Both the position numbers and the translations under genes were made by a program. A stretch of 64,000 bases of DNA, taken from assembly GCF_000149955.1 (NCBI RefSeq), contig NC_030988.1:2530334-2594333 (forward strand), in the 5' to 3' direction. Every line of letters begins with the position of its first letter. Position 1 is the stretch's first letter. Below the pieces are notes generated by a model, which was not told the DNA's origin, did not search any database, and worked only from the letters and a program-made list of their open reading frames with translations. This DNA is from Fusarium oxysporum f. sp. lycopersici 4287 (lineage: Eukaryota; Ascomycota; Sordariomycetes; Hypocreales; Nectriaceae). Shown here piece by piece: positions 10,212 to 20,985 of this stretch.

Positions 10212-12949
10212 TCAAATCTCAACATCTGTGCTCTCCATACTACTATTTCCAATCTCCCACTGGAGTTCATCCCTCCCACCCGCTGTCGCCCCTAGCTTCA
10301 CCACGCCATGCCTGACCCAGTTCTTGAGGCATTGTAACTTCTCCAATGTTTCCGTCGCCATTGAAAGCCTCTGCGACGTCAACGTCAGCTTGGCCAGGCT
10401 GAATGACCTCTCACAATCAGTCGCCATCGCCGGTATCGCAAGTATATCGAGAGCCAGCTGGCTGACCATGGGAAACTGCCCCCGCCGACCCATCCACCAT
10501 TCAATTGGATCCTCAGTTTCTTGTGGCTCTAGCCGCAGATATCGCTCCAGCTCGCTACTCATCGCCGTAGTCTTCGCAGTCCTGCTTTTAGCCCATTGCC
10601 TAAACACACTAGCTTCAGATGTCTTTCGTGGTACAATTGGGAATGCCGCTCTCTCCACAATCGCCTTCTGCTACTCATCCACCGGCCGACTGCAGCGGTA
10701 CCAGCGGTCGAGGTAGTCAGACAGTCCAATCTTGGCATCCCTTACCCACACAAGCTGCTCCTCTGACGCCCAGTTCACCTCCAGATAGCTCATGCCGAGT
10801 GACGGGTTGAGGATAATGGATGCGGCGAACAACGGTGACTCTCCAAGCTTAGTGTAGTACTCATTAAGTTTCTGCCAGGCGGTTATGATGGACAGTCTCA
10901 GATAGTGTCAGTGATCCTTCCCCATGTCGTCGATTCCCGATGATCCTGATGACTTGCCTGGTCCATCATCGCATTGTCCCGACCCACGACCTGGCAAGGA
11001 GCTTTCCATTGACTTTCGTGGATGTATATCCATCTCGCAATCTCTAAACCTAGCAGGAAGCTGCCGATTTCGATCCGGTCGCCCTCGGGCCGGTTCGACT
11101 TGAGAATCTGTATTCTCTCCCACTGCGTCGTCTGGGACAACATGATGGAACAACTTCCGATCCTCCAGGTGTTCCAGCAAGTACTCCATGCCTGTCATCA
11201 CCTCCCTCGCTACCCCAGCCCTGCTTTCTCATAGTCTGCAGATAGAATGGCTCAAGGATATGTTTGATCTCTGCCAAGAGTCTTCAGTCATCTCCCTTCA
11301 ACATGTCGGCCTCGGGCAGCCATTTCTCCACCTCTGGATGAACCAAGAACGCCCTAATGTCTCCCTGCTTGACGAGCGCTCGAGAGATCATGAGATAAGT
11401 GGAGTTCCATCTCGTGTCGTTGTTCATGACGACCTCTAGCTCCGCCGTCGACTCGCCCGCCAAGAGATATTCTTGTGCTTCGTCATTCTCGCGCGAGATC
11501 TTCTTAAAGAGCTCGCTCCTCTGAGGAGGTGACCTGATAAACTTGACAACATTGTGGAGCTTTCCTACCAGCCCTTTCTTTCTCCAGTGTCGTAGATCAT
11601 CCTCGTGGCGACCAAGGAAGTTGAAGACCTGAGATTCAGCCTGTTGGAAAATCTGGGAATCCCCCTTATCTTCAGGATTCAGACTATTAGTCTGAAAGTC
11701 CTAGATTTAAAGTTCAAAGTCCTAGATGAAACTATCTAGAGATATAAAGCCGAGAAGAGCTCTCATCTTAATAATAAATAACCAAGTTGTATAAAATATA
11801 CTTTCACCCAGCACACACTGCGCAATATAAACAATACAGCCTCGAAAGCCTCAAGATCTTCGCCGTACAGGAAGGCGCGAGCAACCAGGTTCAAGATGCG
11901 TCCATAGCAGCGCATACGTCTAGCGCGGATGTCCACCAGGCTCATTTCTGCATCGAGATCTCCGTAGAAGTTCAGAAGTCAGGTGTCGTTGGAAGATGCG
12001 TTATCCGAGATCACTGTTCCAACTCGATCCTCTATCTTCCACTCACGCACAACTTACCCAAGTGTCACCGCGAGATTCTCTCCGCTATGACACCCGAGCT
12101 GGCGTCGGAGTGCCAGTAGGCGCGACTGGTGCTTCCCCTGGCGGTCAAGAAAATGAGCCTTGACTGCCATGACAGCGTGTCGATTCGGTAATGTCCAGAG
12201 GTCGAACCCCAGATGAATTTTGCTAAGGGCATCCGAGAGCTCCTGCTTGACCCTGTCCTTCTTGGTCTTGTACATGTCATCCAACAAGCGGCTCATCGAT
12301 TGCCGGCTCCATGATATCTGATCAGATAGATGAGGGTCAAGTTGCCAGGTGAGCTGCTGAAAGAACGTATCGCTAAAGAAAGAAAAGGGAACATTGGTAT
12401 TGATCAGAAGTCCCAGGCTCAGTTCTCGGATAATCGCGACTCTAGCACGCGGCACGGCGCTGTACTGCAAGCGCCGTCGCTTAGGCCGTTCAGTCTCATC
12501 GGTTGACGGGTCTGTGTCGGCGCCTTGACTGCTCTCGAAGACCCTGTGGAACCTACGCGTGGTCAATGATGCTTAAGCTCGCCATGTCACATTCTCATAC
12601 CTGCGGAGATGGTCAGCTGCCGAACTCGTAGCAGCAGCGGCGAAGAACTCAGGCTGACCCTTTGCGTCGCACAAACGGCAGGCCCAGTAAGGGCTTAATC
12701 GATCTCAACGACAAAAAATCCGTGGCGCTTGATCCAGCTCTTCCGGCCCTTCGAGCCTTTCCGAGAAAGGGACTCGTCTAAAACATATCGTTTGTTCCTC
12801 CATACTGCTTGTGGAAGATCCGCAACGGTAGGGTGATCTGGCGATGGCGTCTGCGTCGCTAGCTCAAATTGGATCGCCAAATTTCTCGGTGATCGGAGGA
12901 GAGCAAAGGCGGAGGGTGGAGAAGGAAGCATGATGTCGTTAAATTTCAC
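10212..12949 (-). pseudogene. hAT transposase, multiply interrupted
   Basis: From the N-terminus: residues encoded at 12949-12695, then a BED-type zinc finger (CRLC...DHLRRFH) at about 12675-12540 that is shared across an apparent 50-nt intron (about 12553-12602). Next comes a basic/catalytic region at 12566-12054, the hAT signature NDTRWNSTYLMISRAL near 11420-11370, and the C-terminal dimerisation domain (YLRLEPQETEDPIEWW, LDILAIPAMATDCERSFS) at 10658-10212. Breaks: a frameshift near 12690, the solo LTR at 11642-11836, and further frame changes at 10.7-11.3 kb. The DNA-binding, catalytic and dimer domains were once present, so the ancestor was autonomous. It resembles Restless-type fungal hATs. 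Confidence 0.8.
11642..11836 (+). repeat. solo LTR (195 bp) inside the hAT transposase
   Basis: The segment interrupts the homologous reading of the transposase between LEAFEA and ESQVFNFLG. It is flanked by the 5-bp direct repeat CAGCC (11637-11641 and 11837-11841). It begins TGTTGG and ends CAATA (expected CA), and holds a TATA-like GATATAAAG. These are features of a copia-type solo LTR left after LTR-LTR recombination. The parent element was not identified. Confidence 0.65.
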
Positions 12950-13435
12950 CAGGTTACGCGTCGATCAATAGGAATAGCACGCATGGGCGAGTAAACAAAC
13001 TGGCACCGACGCGGTTTGATGCTGTGGGGGTGACAGACAGAAAAGTTAAGAGGCTACTTTCTCCTCGGCCGATGATAAGGTCCTGCCGAGGGTAGACCAC
13101 TAATAGAGGATCTAAGTAGCGACTATGATTGGTCAGATCAGCTCGCCAGCTTTTAGCATTAAGCCGGTTCCGGGTAGGCTGCAAGGACGCGTTCCCCCAG
13201 CCCGATAGATCATATCGCCAACCTCATATCCTGTATCAAATATATCAAATGTCATGTCAAATCGAGGTATCTCTATTTGTTTGATTTGAAATAAGATTAT
13301 GGCATATTTGATTGATTTGTTTGGCAGTTTGTTTGATTGGATTTGATTTGTGGGCAGCGCTGTCTTTCCTCTAAGCCTTCCCAAGTAAACAAGCATCTTC
13401 TTACAATTAGCAGCCAGGTTATAGCTTACTATGTA

Positions 13436-15651
13436 CCATATACAACCCCCCTTTCGACAGCCCCACCCTTTCGTCAAGCAAAAAAAAAAATAGCACCACC
13501 AAAAATGGACAACTTCACTTATAAACAACTCGGCCAAAATGAGGGACATGTGCAAAATATCTCATCTCACAATAGCGAACAACTATCTCTATTAGAATTT
13601 AGGTCTTTTAATAAGCCGTCCTGACCGCGTGGTCCGTTGCTGAGGTACGGCTTCCTCTCTCACTTCAATGACCGAGCTAGCCTCTGATTCTGACTCTCGC
13701 TCGTCTGAACAGACAGATTCCACCACGACAGACTCGTTTTGAGTCTCCCCTTCAGGTATGGCTTCTCCAACAGCTAAAGTCTCCCCGAGAGTCATAAAAC
13801 GCCTGTTAGGATTCGGTACCGCCTTCCTCTTCTTCCTTCTCTTCAGCCGAGCCAATTCTTCCTCTAGGCTGGCAATCCTCTGCGTATGCGCCGCTACTGT
13901 CTGTTGTTGAGCCTCAAAGCCCTTGGCTATCACTTTGTACCGTCTCCGCGTCTTTGGTGTTTTGTTCAGCCCAAGATCTCGAATTTGACGGCTCGTCTGT
14001 GGAGTATCGTCCGAGCCAAGATACGGCCTAGGTTCAGGAGTCACTCTTGGGTCGCTGTTTGGCCTGTCTCGTTGGATTTCAGGGTGTCGCAGCGCTTTGG
14101 AACGCGAAATCGGCCAGTTGCCAGTGACCCTCCAGCCTGACAGTATGTTCTTCTTAGTCATTCCAACTCGGCGAGCCTTGGCGTAGGCCCTGATGAAATT
14201 GACCTTGTCCATCGGAGCGGAATCAGTCAACGAGGCGAACCTTTCCAGCTCTCTTCGATATGCAGCCTTTAACGCGTTGAAGACTCCATTGTCTAGTGGT
14301 TGGAGTCCATGAGAGCAGTGTGCTGGTAGATAGCAGCAATAAACATTGTTTAAAAAACACGTGGCCATCCATTCATCCTTCCACCACTCAGCACTGATCG
14401 TGAGATGGGGAAAATGGAGGACATACTGTTGCATGGCTTCCGTGGCCATCTAAAATGATCAGTCTAGCGTCTGAGTCGTCAGCAGGTGTCGTCTGGGGCA
14501 GATAAACTCTTTCAAGCCATTCAATGCCTATGTGGTCATCAGTCCACCCGTTGGGCGAAGTTATGTAATACCAGTCTGCTATCTGCTTGAACTCGTCAAG
14601 GAACCATTGTTTCTGCAGTTCCTTCCCCTTGAAGATTATGCCAGGAACTAAAGCGCGGCCGTCAGCAGTGACAGCTTCGATGAATGAAGTCCAATTCCGA
14701 GTCTGTGGTCCCTTGAGGAAGGCCTTGCGCTTCGGGTCCGCGCTTCCAACAACTAAGCTATCTAGGCCTGAATGAAGAGAATTAGTCGGTCAAAATGCAA
14801 GCACCGACAAGTAATAGAGGTGAATACTTGCCGAAACCAGTCATAATACCGCCTTCATCAACGTTGACGGTGTTTTCAGGCTTGATCCAGCCATACTGGC
14901 CATCCCGGATATCAAAGTACCAATGAACCGCTCTAGGTGTGAAAGAGTCGAACCTTTTAGCTTCTTGACGTCTACCCATCTTGGTCTTTAGGTCTGCGCG
15001 GCGATTGATAAACTTGATCACCCAGTTACGTCCTAAGTCGGGATGTTCGCCCTGCTGTCTCAGCAGGCCCATGACACAAGCGTGGATCTGACTGTGGGAC
15101 GGAGCATAGCCCAAAGACTCCTGGCGGAGGATTCAGAAAGCGAGCCTATCTTCTTGGCTCTTGGACAAACGTCGGCGAGGCTGGGTCTGGTCTTCAGCGG
15201 CCCCACGGCCATTAAGTCTATCAATGAGGGTCGTTCGAGGCACTCCTCTTCTCTGGGCCGCTTGAGGGGGTGAAAAACCATGATCGGTAATGTCCAATAT
15301 GGCCTCAGCCATATCGTCCTCTGTATATTCCCATTGAAGTCGTGATTTAGGCATTTTTCTGCTGTTGTCGAGGGTAAAGATCAAAAATCACGAGAAAGAG
15401 CGGTGAGGAGGTTAGTGACCATATTGAAAATATTTCAATAGCATGACTTGCATATATCGCGTGCCCAGCACATCCTCAACAGGTCAAAATAATTATCTCC
15501 ACTCATTTATATAATCAATAAAAGAAGCTTCTTTTAGGTAGCTATTTATTCTGGCCAAATTTCGTATAAGTGAAGTTGACGAATTTTGGTGGTGCTATTT
15601 TTTTTTTGCTTGACGAAAGGGTGGGGCTGTCGAAAGGGGGGTTGTATATGG
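13436..15651 (-). mobile_element. pogo/Fot1-like DNA transposon (2.2 kb)
   Basis: Inverted repeats start CCATATACAACCCCCCTTTC and extend with small mismatches for about 90 bp through a poly-A tract. TA lies outside both ends (13434-13435 and 15652-15653). The minus strand encodes a damaged pogo transposase. It sits 74 bp from the right end of the hAT element. Confidence 0.88.
13592..15354 (-). pseudogene. pogo/Fot1 transposase, broken
   Basis: The ATG at 15354 starts MPKSRLQWEYTEDDMAEAIL, a psq-type helix-turn-helix, followed by a CENPB/Tc5-like HTH (YAPSHSQIHACV...NWVIKFINRR). Catalytic aspartates are in NVDEGG, LDGHGSHAT and HGLQPLDNG, the DDD set of pogo elements. The C-terminal part is a coiled coil with Lys/Arg runs. 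Breaks: TGA at about 15133 where relatives have Trp (TGG to TGA), and a frameshift near 14430. An apparent intron at about 14774-14838 has a GC donor (GCAAGT) and CAG acceptor. The length is normal apart from the breaks. Confidence 0.85.
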
Positions 15652-17192
15652 TAATGTATGTTTGCAACCCAACCGGGAAGATTTAAGCGGAGTATAATTT
15701 ACCTGCAACCTAAGGACTAGGGTTCGATTGTGATGGTGTTTGGCGCCTGATTATGCATGGAAGTCCGAACGATATGGTTATTGTGTTGGAGTCTAGTTGG
15801 CAAACTTTATGATGCCTTACTTACAGGCATTTATATAATGTCGCCCCCAAGTGACTGGTAACTGAAATTCTTTAACGTTTGAGTTAAAGTAAGTGAAGTT
15901 CCTTACGAGCTGCATGCTAATAGGCAAGACTATGCGCGGCTATTGAGTAGAGACTTTTAATTTTCATGCTTATTTTTGAGTTACATGGGTTGCTTTGGGA
16001 ATCTATCCCAGACTCTGCGGCAGCATTGCATCTCGAAACTAGCTAATGCACACCAATATTATGCCACCGAGATCGCGTTCAAATATCACCAGTCTGATTG
16101 ATAAACCAGACGACTTAGGCTTTGACCGTCAATGTCCAGCCTGCAACAATTGTTCCTTATGGACAAGTACCTCTTAGCAAAACACTGAGAGCGTTGCCAC
16201 TTATCACTGAGTATTCGGAAGGAGACTAGTCGCTACTGAAAGCCCGATAATAGCTGCTTATATGCGTAAAGGAACAACGATGGGAAATATGGTATGTATA
16301 AGGCCAGCAATGAAGCATAACTAGCCTAGACGCAGACTTTCTTGTATTAGACTATGCTGGTTGCTTGAATGGGCATGTTCTTTTTGAAACAAGTTCGTGC
16401 AAGGAGCTTGACGGGATCAGGACTGGCTTACAGAAGGATGTTGCTAGTATGGACCTTACTCTGAAGTAATTATGAGCACTGATATGCCGTGACCTTTAAG
16501 TGTTGTTCCCTATTCAGCCCTGGAGTAGAACATCTCGCTTGCTATGATTTTCTAGCAAGCACTGCCGAGTTTGTTCTCAGGCTATGAGCTGTGACTTATC
16601 ACGGTGTTAAGCCCTGAGGTGATCCGTCGGACATTTCTAGCTAGTTAAATCAAGACTGCAGTGCTTACATCAACAGCTCTCTTGTACTCTGAAAGTGTCA
16701 TACTTTGCATCAATGCTCCGGTGCTCGTCTGTGGCTTAGAGAAATCCGCATACCGTACTTATGATGGCTGCTTCTGGCAGTTTACAAGACAGGCTGTATT
16801 ACACTACTCGACTCCTTCCAAAATATGTCGTAAACCTAAGATCAGAGACACATGGACGTTATCTTCGAACCTAACCCTCCTGACTTCCAGATTAAATACA
16901 AAACAGATTGTGCATTGAAGTGAGGAAAGCTGCTATTGAACAAAGTAGGACAATGATAACCTCTCTGCGGCGCAAACTTTGACAAGAAGCAGTAGAAAAC
17001 GATACAAGAATACTCTGTGGTAAGTAAACCAATTAGATCCCTGTCCTCAAACGACGAATAATATCGTGAAATGATAATACCATTAGGTAGAATCTCTCTT
17101 AATAATGAGTTTTCCACAAGCTATGCAATGGTGTTTGCAATTCTTAAGCCATCTAACTACTATTTTCATCTTTGCCTGAGTTGCATCAGATT
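15652..17192. other. non-coding spacer
   Basis: No family-like reading frame was found on either strand. The sequence is moderately AT-rich with scattered stops, and I see no inverted-repeat ends. Confidence 0.45.
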
Positions 17193-18065
17193 CTACAACC
17201 GCCAATGTGAGGCTTCTTGTTGTGACTTTGCTTCTAGTGCCTGAATATATCGACCTGATTCGTGAATGAGGTAGTTCTGCATGAGGGTGCAATTACACCC
17301 TGACTGATGTAAAAGTTGCATCTTAAGCTCATATACCTCGAATGTCAGGTTGGCCACACAGTTAGAAAGATCGCGGTGGATCTTCTCCAGGTTCTGCATG
17401 CTGGACTCAAGCCCTTGCCGTTCTTCCCTCCGCTTGGCGAACTTGGCGTAGAGCTTATTGGCTGATGCTTTGTTTCCTTTCCGCATTCTCTTCATACGAT
17501 CATTCCCGTGTTGGAAACTGCTACTACTATTTGTGCCACGAACGGGGGACGACTTTTCCTCTTTATTTGGCTGGGGATCGATATATCTACTACCCTGAGG
17601 GGTCCGTCCAGTAAAGTCACAAAATGTCGGGTCGTCAGAGTAACAATTTGTCTTTCGATGTGTTGTCGTTTGGATTGAGGGCAAGTTCGGGTGGCCCTGG
17701 CCAGGTGATTCCTTGAAAATCTCAGGCTCAGCAACCGTAAACAGGGTTGTACGTTCTACATCAGAATTCAAGCCGTTCCACGAATTTGCATGACTCATCT
17801 CATGGCTGGTGTAATGCCGACGGCGTGTCGAATCAATGTTGTAGTCATGTAAATAGCCGTCGATAAGATTGCCAGTCTGCGTATAAACATTGTCTGACGT
17901 GCTCCTCTTGGCCTCCCTCAAGTCAAACTGTATCAGCTGGCCTGACGGCCACCATTGCTTCCATAAAAGGGCTTCTGGAAAGTGAGGTGCCCCAAAGCTT
18001 GAGCAGCCCTCCATATCAGTGGGCAATACTGAGGGTTCTATCATCCACGTGGTGGGAGACTGCAT
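17193..18065 (-). CDS. ATF/CREB-type bZIP protein with an abnormal basic region
   Basis: A 290-aa single-exon frame. Residues about 191-216 align with the basic region of the bZIP at 34890, keeping the invariant Asn (N198). The invariant Arg eight residues later is Tyr206 and the usual Cys before it is Leu. The zipper is perfect: Leu 219, 226, 233, 240 and 247. It is followed by the tail GCNCTLMQNYL, shared in form with the two other bZIP copies here. The N-terminal 190 residues are Ser/Thr-rich and unrecognised. A bZIP that can dimerise but lacks the DNA-contact Arg may act as an inhibitor of its partners; that is inference. The intact frame argues against simple decay. Confidence 0.72.
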   Translation of the reverse strand: MQSPTTWMIEPSVLPTDMEGCSSFGAPHFPEALLWKQWWPSGQLIQFDLREAKRSTSDNVYTQTGNLIDGYLHDYNIDSTRRRHYTSHEMSHANSWNGLNSDVERTTLFTVAEPEIFKESPGQGHPNLPSIQTTTHRKTNCYSDDPTFCDFTGRTPQGSRYIDPQPNKEEKSSPVRGTNSSSSFQHGNDRMKRMRKGNKASANKLYAKFAKRREERQGLESSMQNLEKIHRDLSNCVANLTFEVYELKMQLLHQSGCNCTLMQNYLIHESGRYIQALEAKSQQEASHWRL

Positions 18066-20703
18066 GTTACATCTCTATACGAGAAGTTCAGCTGATGATC
18101 GAAGCAGCAGGAGAAGAGAGAAAGGGAACTATCAACACCCAGAAGCGCCTGAATACTCTCTGTCCTATTATTTTGTGGTACTGGTGGTGATTCTGAGCAG
18201 ATGAATGCCCGCACGCGAGAGATCCGGAGTGCCTGGGGGTAAAGAAGCTAGTCTACTGATGCTTATCCACACCTGACACAACATTCTTCTCTCTGTCGCG
18301 CCGTCATTCCCGGCAAATGGCGTTTCCGTCGATAGCCAAGACCTGACTGGGTTAGGCCGATTGAACGAGCTTTACTACTGATCCGTGCGTTCGCTTTAAC
18401 AGACTGGAATGGTTCTGCATTTCATCGGCACTATCTCCCAATGGGGCATATTTATGAGATCAATACAATTAATAAGGCTAGCTTGGAGCCCAACTATTTA
18501 GTGTCGTAGGCCGTGCAAGTTTGGTAATCCAGCCTAGGTTGAAGTATGCCTTTAGTCTACAACTATGGAATTGAGAGGTTTCACTAGGCCATAAACGGCA
18601 TTGGTTTCCTACGGAATTTTACTACGTGATTTATGTGGTGGGGTAAGGCTAGCTGCGAATCAATTTTTAGATCTTTATTTTGTGTGATGTACAAGGTGGG
18701 CAGCCAAAGAACTCTAGATCATCTAAACACTCAATACAGTGGGATGTAATAAGTTTGAATACCTTTTGAAGTGCTGATAACCCCCTGTCTAGCCTATTTG
18801 GAGTTCAGCCTGCTTCTAATCTGAAGAAGAAGCTCAATCTAGCCAATCACTATATACTTATTAGCTGTGCAAAAGCTGATATGCACGTGGTAGCTGGCTC
18901 AAAGAGGCTAGCGGCGAAAGAAGATAAACGCCCGGTATTCAAACTTGTTGCATCCCACTGTACGAATGCGGGTTAGTGGGAAATTCTTGTGTTCAAAGAT
19001 TGGTCCGTAAATGCACGTGGAGTATGTTCTTGTTTTTAACTGGATCTAAGTCTCCTGCCTGGAACCTGTCACTGGCGTAGCCTGATTGGTCATCTTTTCT
19101 GACTGGCAGACCGTATGCTGTAATGCGTGTTCAAAGTGGGCGCCCCCGCGTATTCTTCTTTCTGATCGCAATTTTCAAATCGTAGATGTTAGCTATATAT
19201 CTCCTATTTACTTTGATTGCTGTAAAGCCCAATACTTAAAGCAAGCTCTCCGCGTTCCCAGACTTTTACCCCAAATAGTCGCAGAAGAAGCAGTTGGTTG
19301 TGGAATTTTATGAGGTCACTTGAATTAGCATTTGACTCGGATTTACCCTCTTGTGACCTTAGTTAACCTGATTAAGTTGAGGTAGCTGACTTGTGTCCAT
19401 GTAAGCGATTAGTGGCTTGAATAAAAAAGAGTGTGTGTCTGAAAGAGGGGAATCCCCAAAAACATGCCTGGTTAAAAAGATGAAGTAGTGAAGGACCTGT
19501 AGGGTCCTCAAGCCCAGCAAAAGTGACGGTTCCGTTAATATCGTCTTTGCCTAAGGCTTTGTCTTGAATGCATCGTCAGATCGCCTGACTGCTCGATAAC
19601 GTGACAAAAAGTGAGAGAGAATTGGTCACCATTTCCTTATATAGGGAATGGACTGTGATGACATAAGCGCAGACTTGATTACAAGACGGACTGTAGACCT
19701 TTATGCTGATCAAGTAGGTCTCAGATCTTTAGATACGCAAGATAATTAACTATGTATCTTTGTAACTAAGGAGGTCCCGCGTTACATCCAGGGCATAGGG
19801 GAGTGCCAGAGTCTTTGGGCTTGGGTCCAAAACCCAAACCTCGCTTGCACGTCACTCCTAGCCCTGAACAGGCCAGTCGGAATTGGTGTTAAACCATCTC
19901 AGGAGCAAAAAGCCCGAGAAAGTCTGGTGGATTTTGTAGCAATGTCGTGTTCGAATTGTGACGTTGCCAGTATGCCACAATACAAAAGATTGGACAATGC
20001 CTTCTATTGTAGCAATTACAATGACGCGGAACAGTTGCCTATAATATACGAAGAGGAAGTCAAGTATATATAAAGATATAGATTATTATTAGTAGTACTC
20101 ATGTAACTGCAGCGCTAATAAGTATTAGGATATGGTTCAGAGTAAGTGCAAGGAAAGGGAAAGAATTTTACTGTTAGCAAGAGATTAAAGAGCAGGTATG
20201 TGGGATTTACAAAAAGTAAATGTATTAAGGTCAGAGTCTTGAAGATATATCATAAGAAGTACAGCTATATATCCCATCTTATATTAAGATATAACTAATA
20301 TTTCTGTCTAGTTTTAGTACTATTTACTATTATAAAAGGTTTTATTTAGTTATATTCTGTCTACTCGATGGCTTTTAGAGAATTAGTGTATATTCAAGAA
20401 GAATGAAACCCTAGGGCTTATAATCTCTCCGCATAGAATTTTAACCTAAAAGATAAAACCAAATAATGATTTATTTATTCAACAATAGATGTAACACATT
20501 ATATCACTGAGTGTTATGTCTTATGCCATCTTTCATCAAACTAATAATACTCGTTTGTCCTAAGAAAGAGAAAGACGGATGTAAAGAAACGGCCTATGCT
20601 ATATGACTCCTTCTCTTTCTTTACTCCTTTAATTTATACACTCATTAGAATTATATCTTACTGTAACAAAGCTTCATTCGGTAGTACTGACCCTATCTTC
20701 TTC
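18066..20703. other. AT-rich gene desert
   Basis: About 2.6 kb with no supported gene. The few short frames (for example 19086-19313) have no family features. AT content rises towards 20 kb. It looks like old, decayed repeat DNA, but no element can be named. Confidence 0.45.
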
Positions 20704-20985
20704 TTAAATGATAGTATTCTTAGTACATGCCATGTAGTTTGAAGCGCAAGCCGCGTTGTTAGTTGAGTTGTCAATCAAGCTGTTGTTCAAACAATTATTC
20801 AGGTTTTCGAAGCATTTGTATGCGTTGGAGTCTTTAGAGAACCATTTAGACATCCAGGACAGGGCTGTAGTGGTTGGTAGAGCAACAGCGACATTAACTG
20901 TGCTACTGAGCTTCTTATCGTTTGGGGGGTAGGCGGCAGCAGGCGCTCCAAGGCATACAGTGAGAAGTTGAAGAGGTACCTTCAT
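20704..20985 (-). CDS. small secreted cysteine-containing protein (93 aa)
   Basis: The frame begins MKVPLQLLTVCLGAPAAAYP, a signal peptide with probable cleavage after the Ala-rich stretch. The mature part of about 74 residues is Asn/Ser-rich and has four cysteines (KCFENLNNC and ACASNYMAC), enough for two disulphides. No known family is recognised. Its position in AT-rich, gene-poor DNA is typical of effector-like genes (general knowledge). It could instead be a chance frame. The single ATG and the well-formed signal peptide favour a real gene. Confidence 0.55.
   Translation of the reverse strand: MKVPLQLLTVCLGAPAAAYPPNDKKLSSTVNVAVALPTTTALSWMSKWFSKDSNAYKCFENLNNCLNNSLIDNSTNNAACASNYMACTKNTII

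Larger units (their letters stand above)
10100..13362 (-). mobile_element. hAT DNA transposon, dead copy (about 3.26 kb)
   Basis: Both ends carry the inverted repeat CAGCGCTGCCCACAAATCAA (10100-10119; reverse complement ending at 13362). Subterminal DNA at both ends is packed with short TCAAAT/ATTTGA repeats. The minus strand carries a broken hAT transposase. The flanking 8 bp (CCACTGAT and TCTTTCCT) do not match, so no target duplication remains. A related copy with the same end begins at 62741. A 195-bp solo LTR sits inside at 11642. Confidence 0.85.

Noticed and set aside
10092..13370. 8-bp target duplication of the hAT at 10100
   Set aside because: The flanks CCACTGAT and TCTTTCCT do not match.
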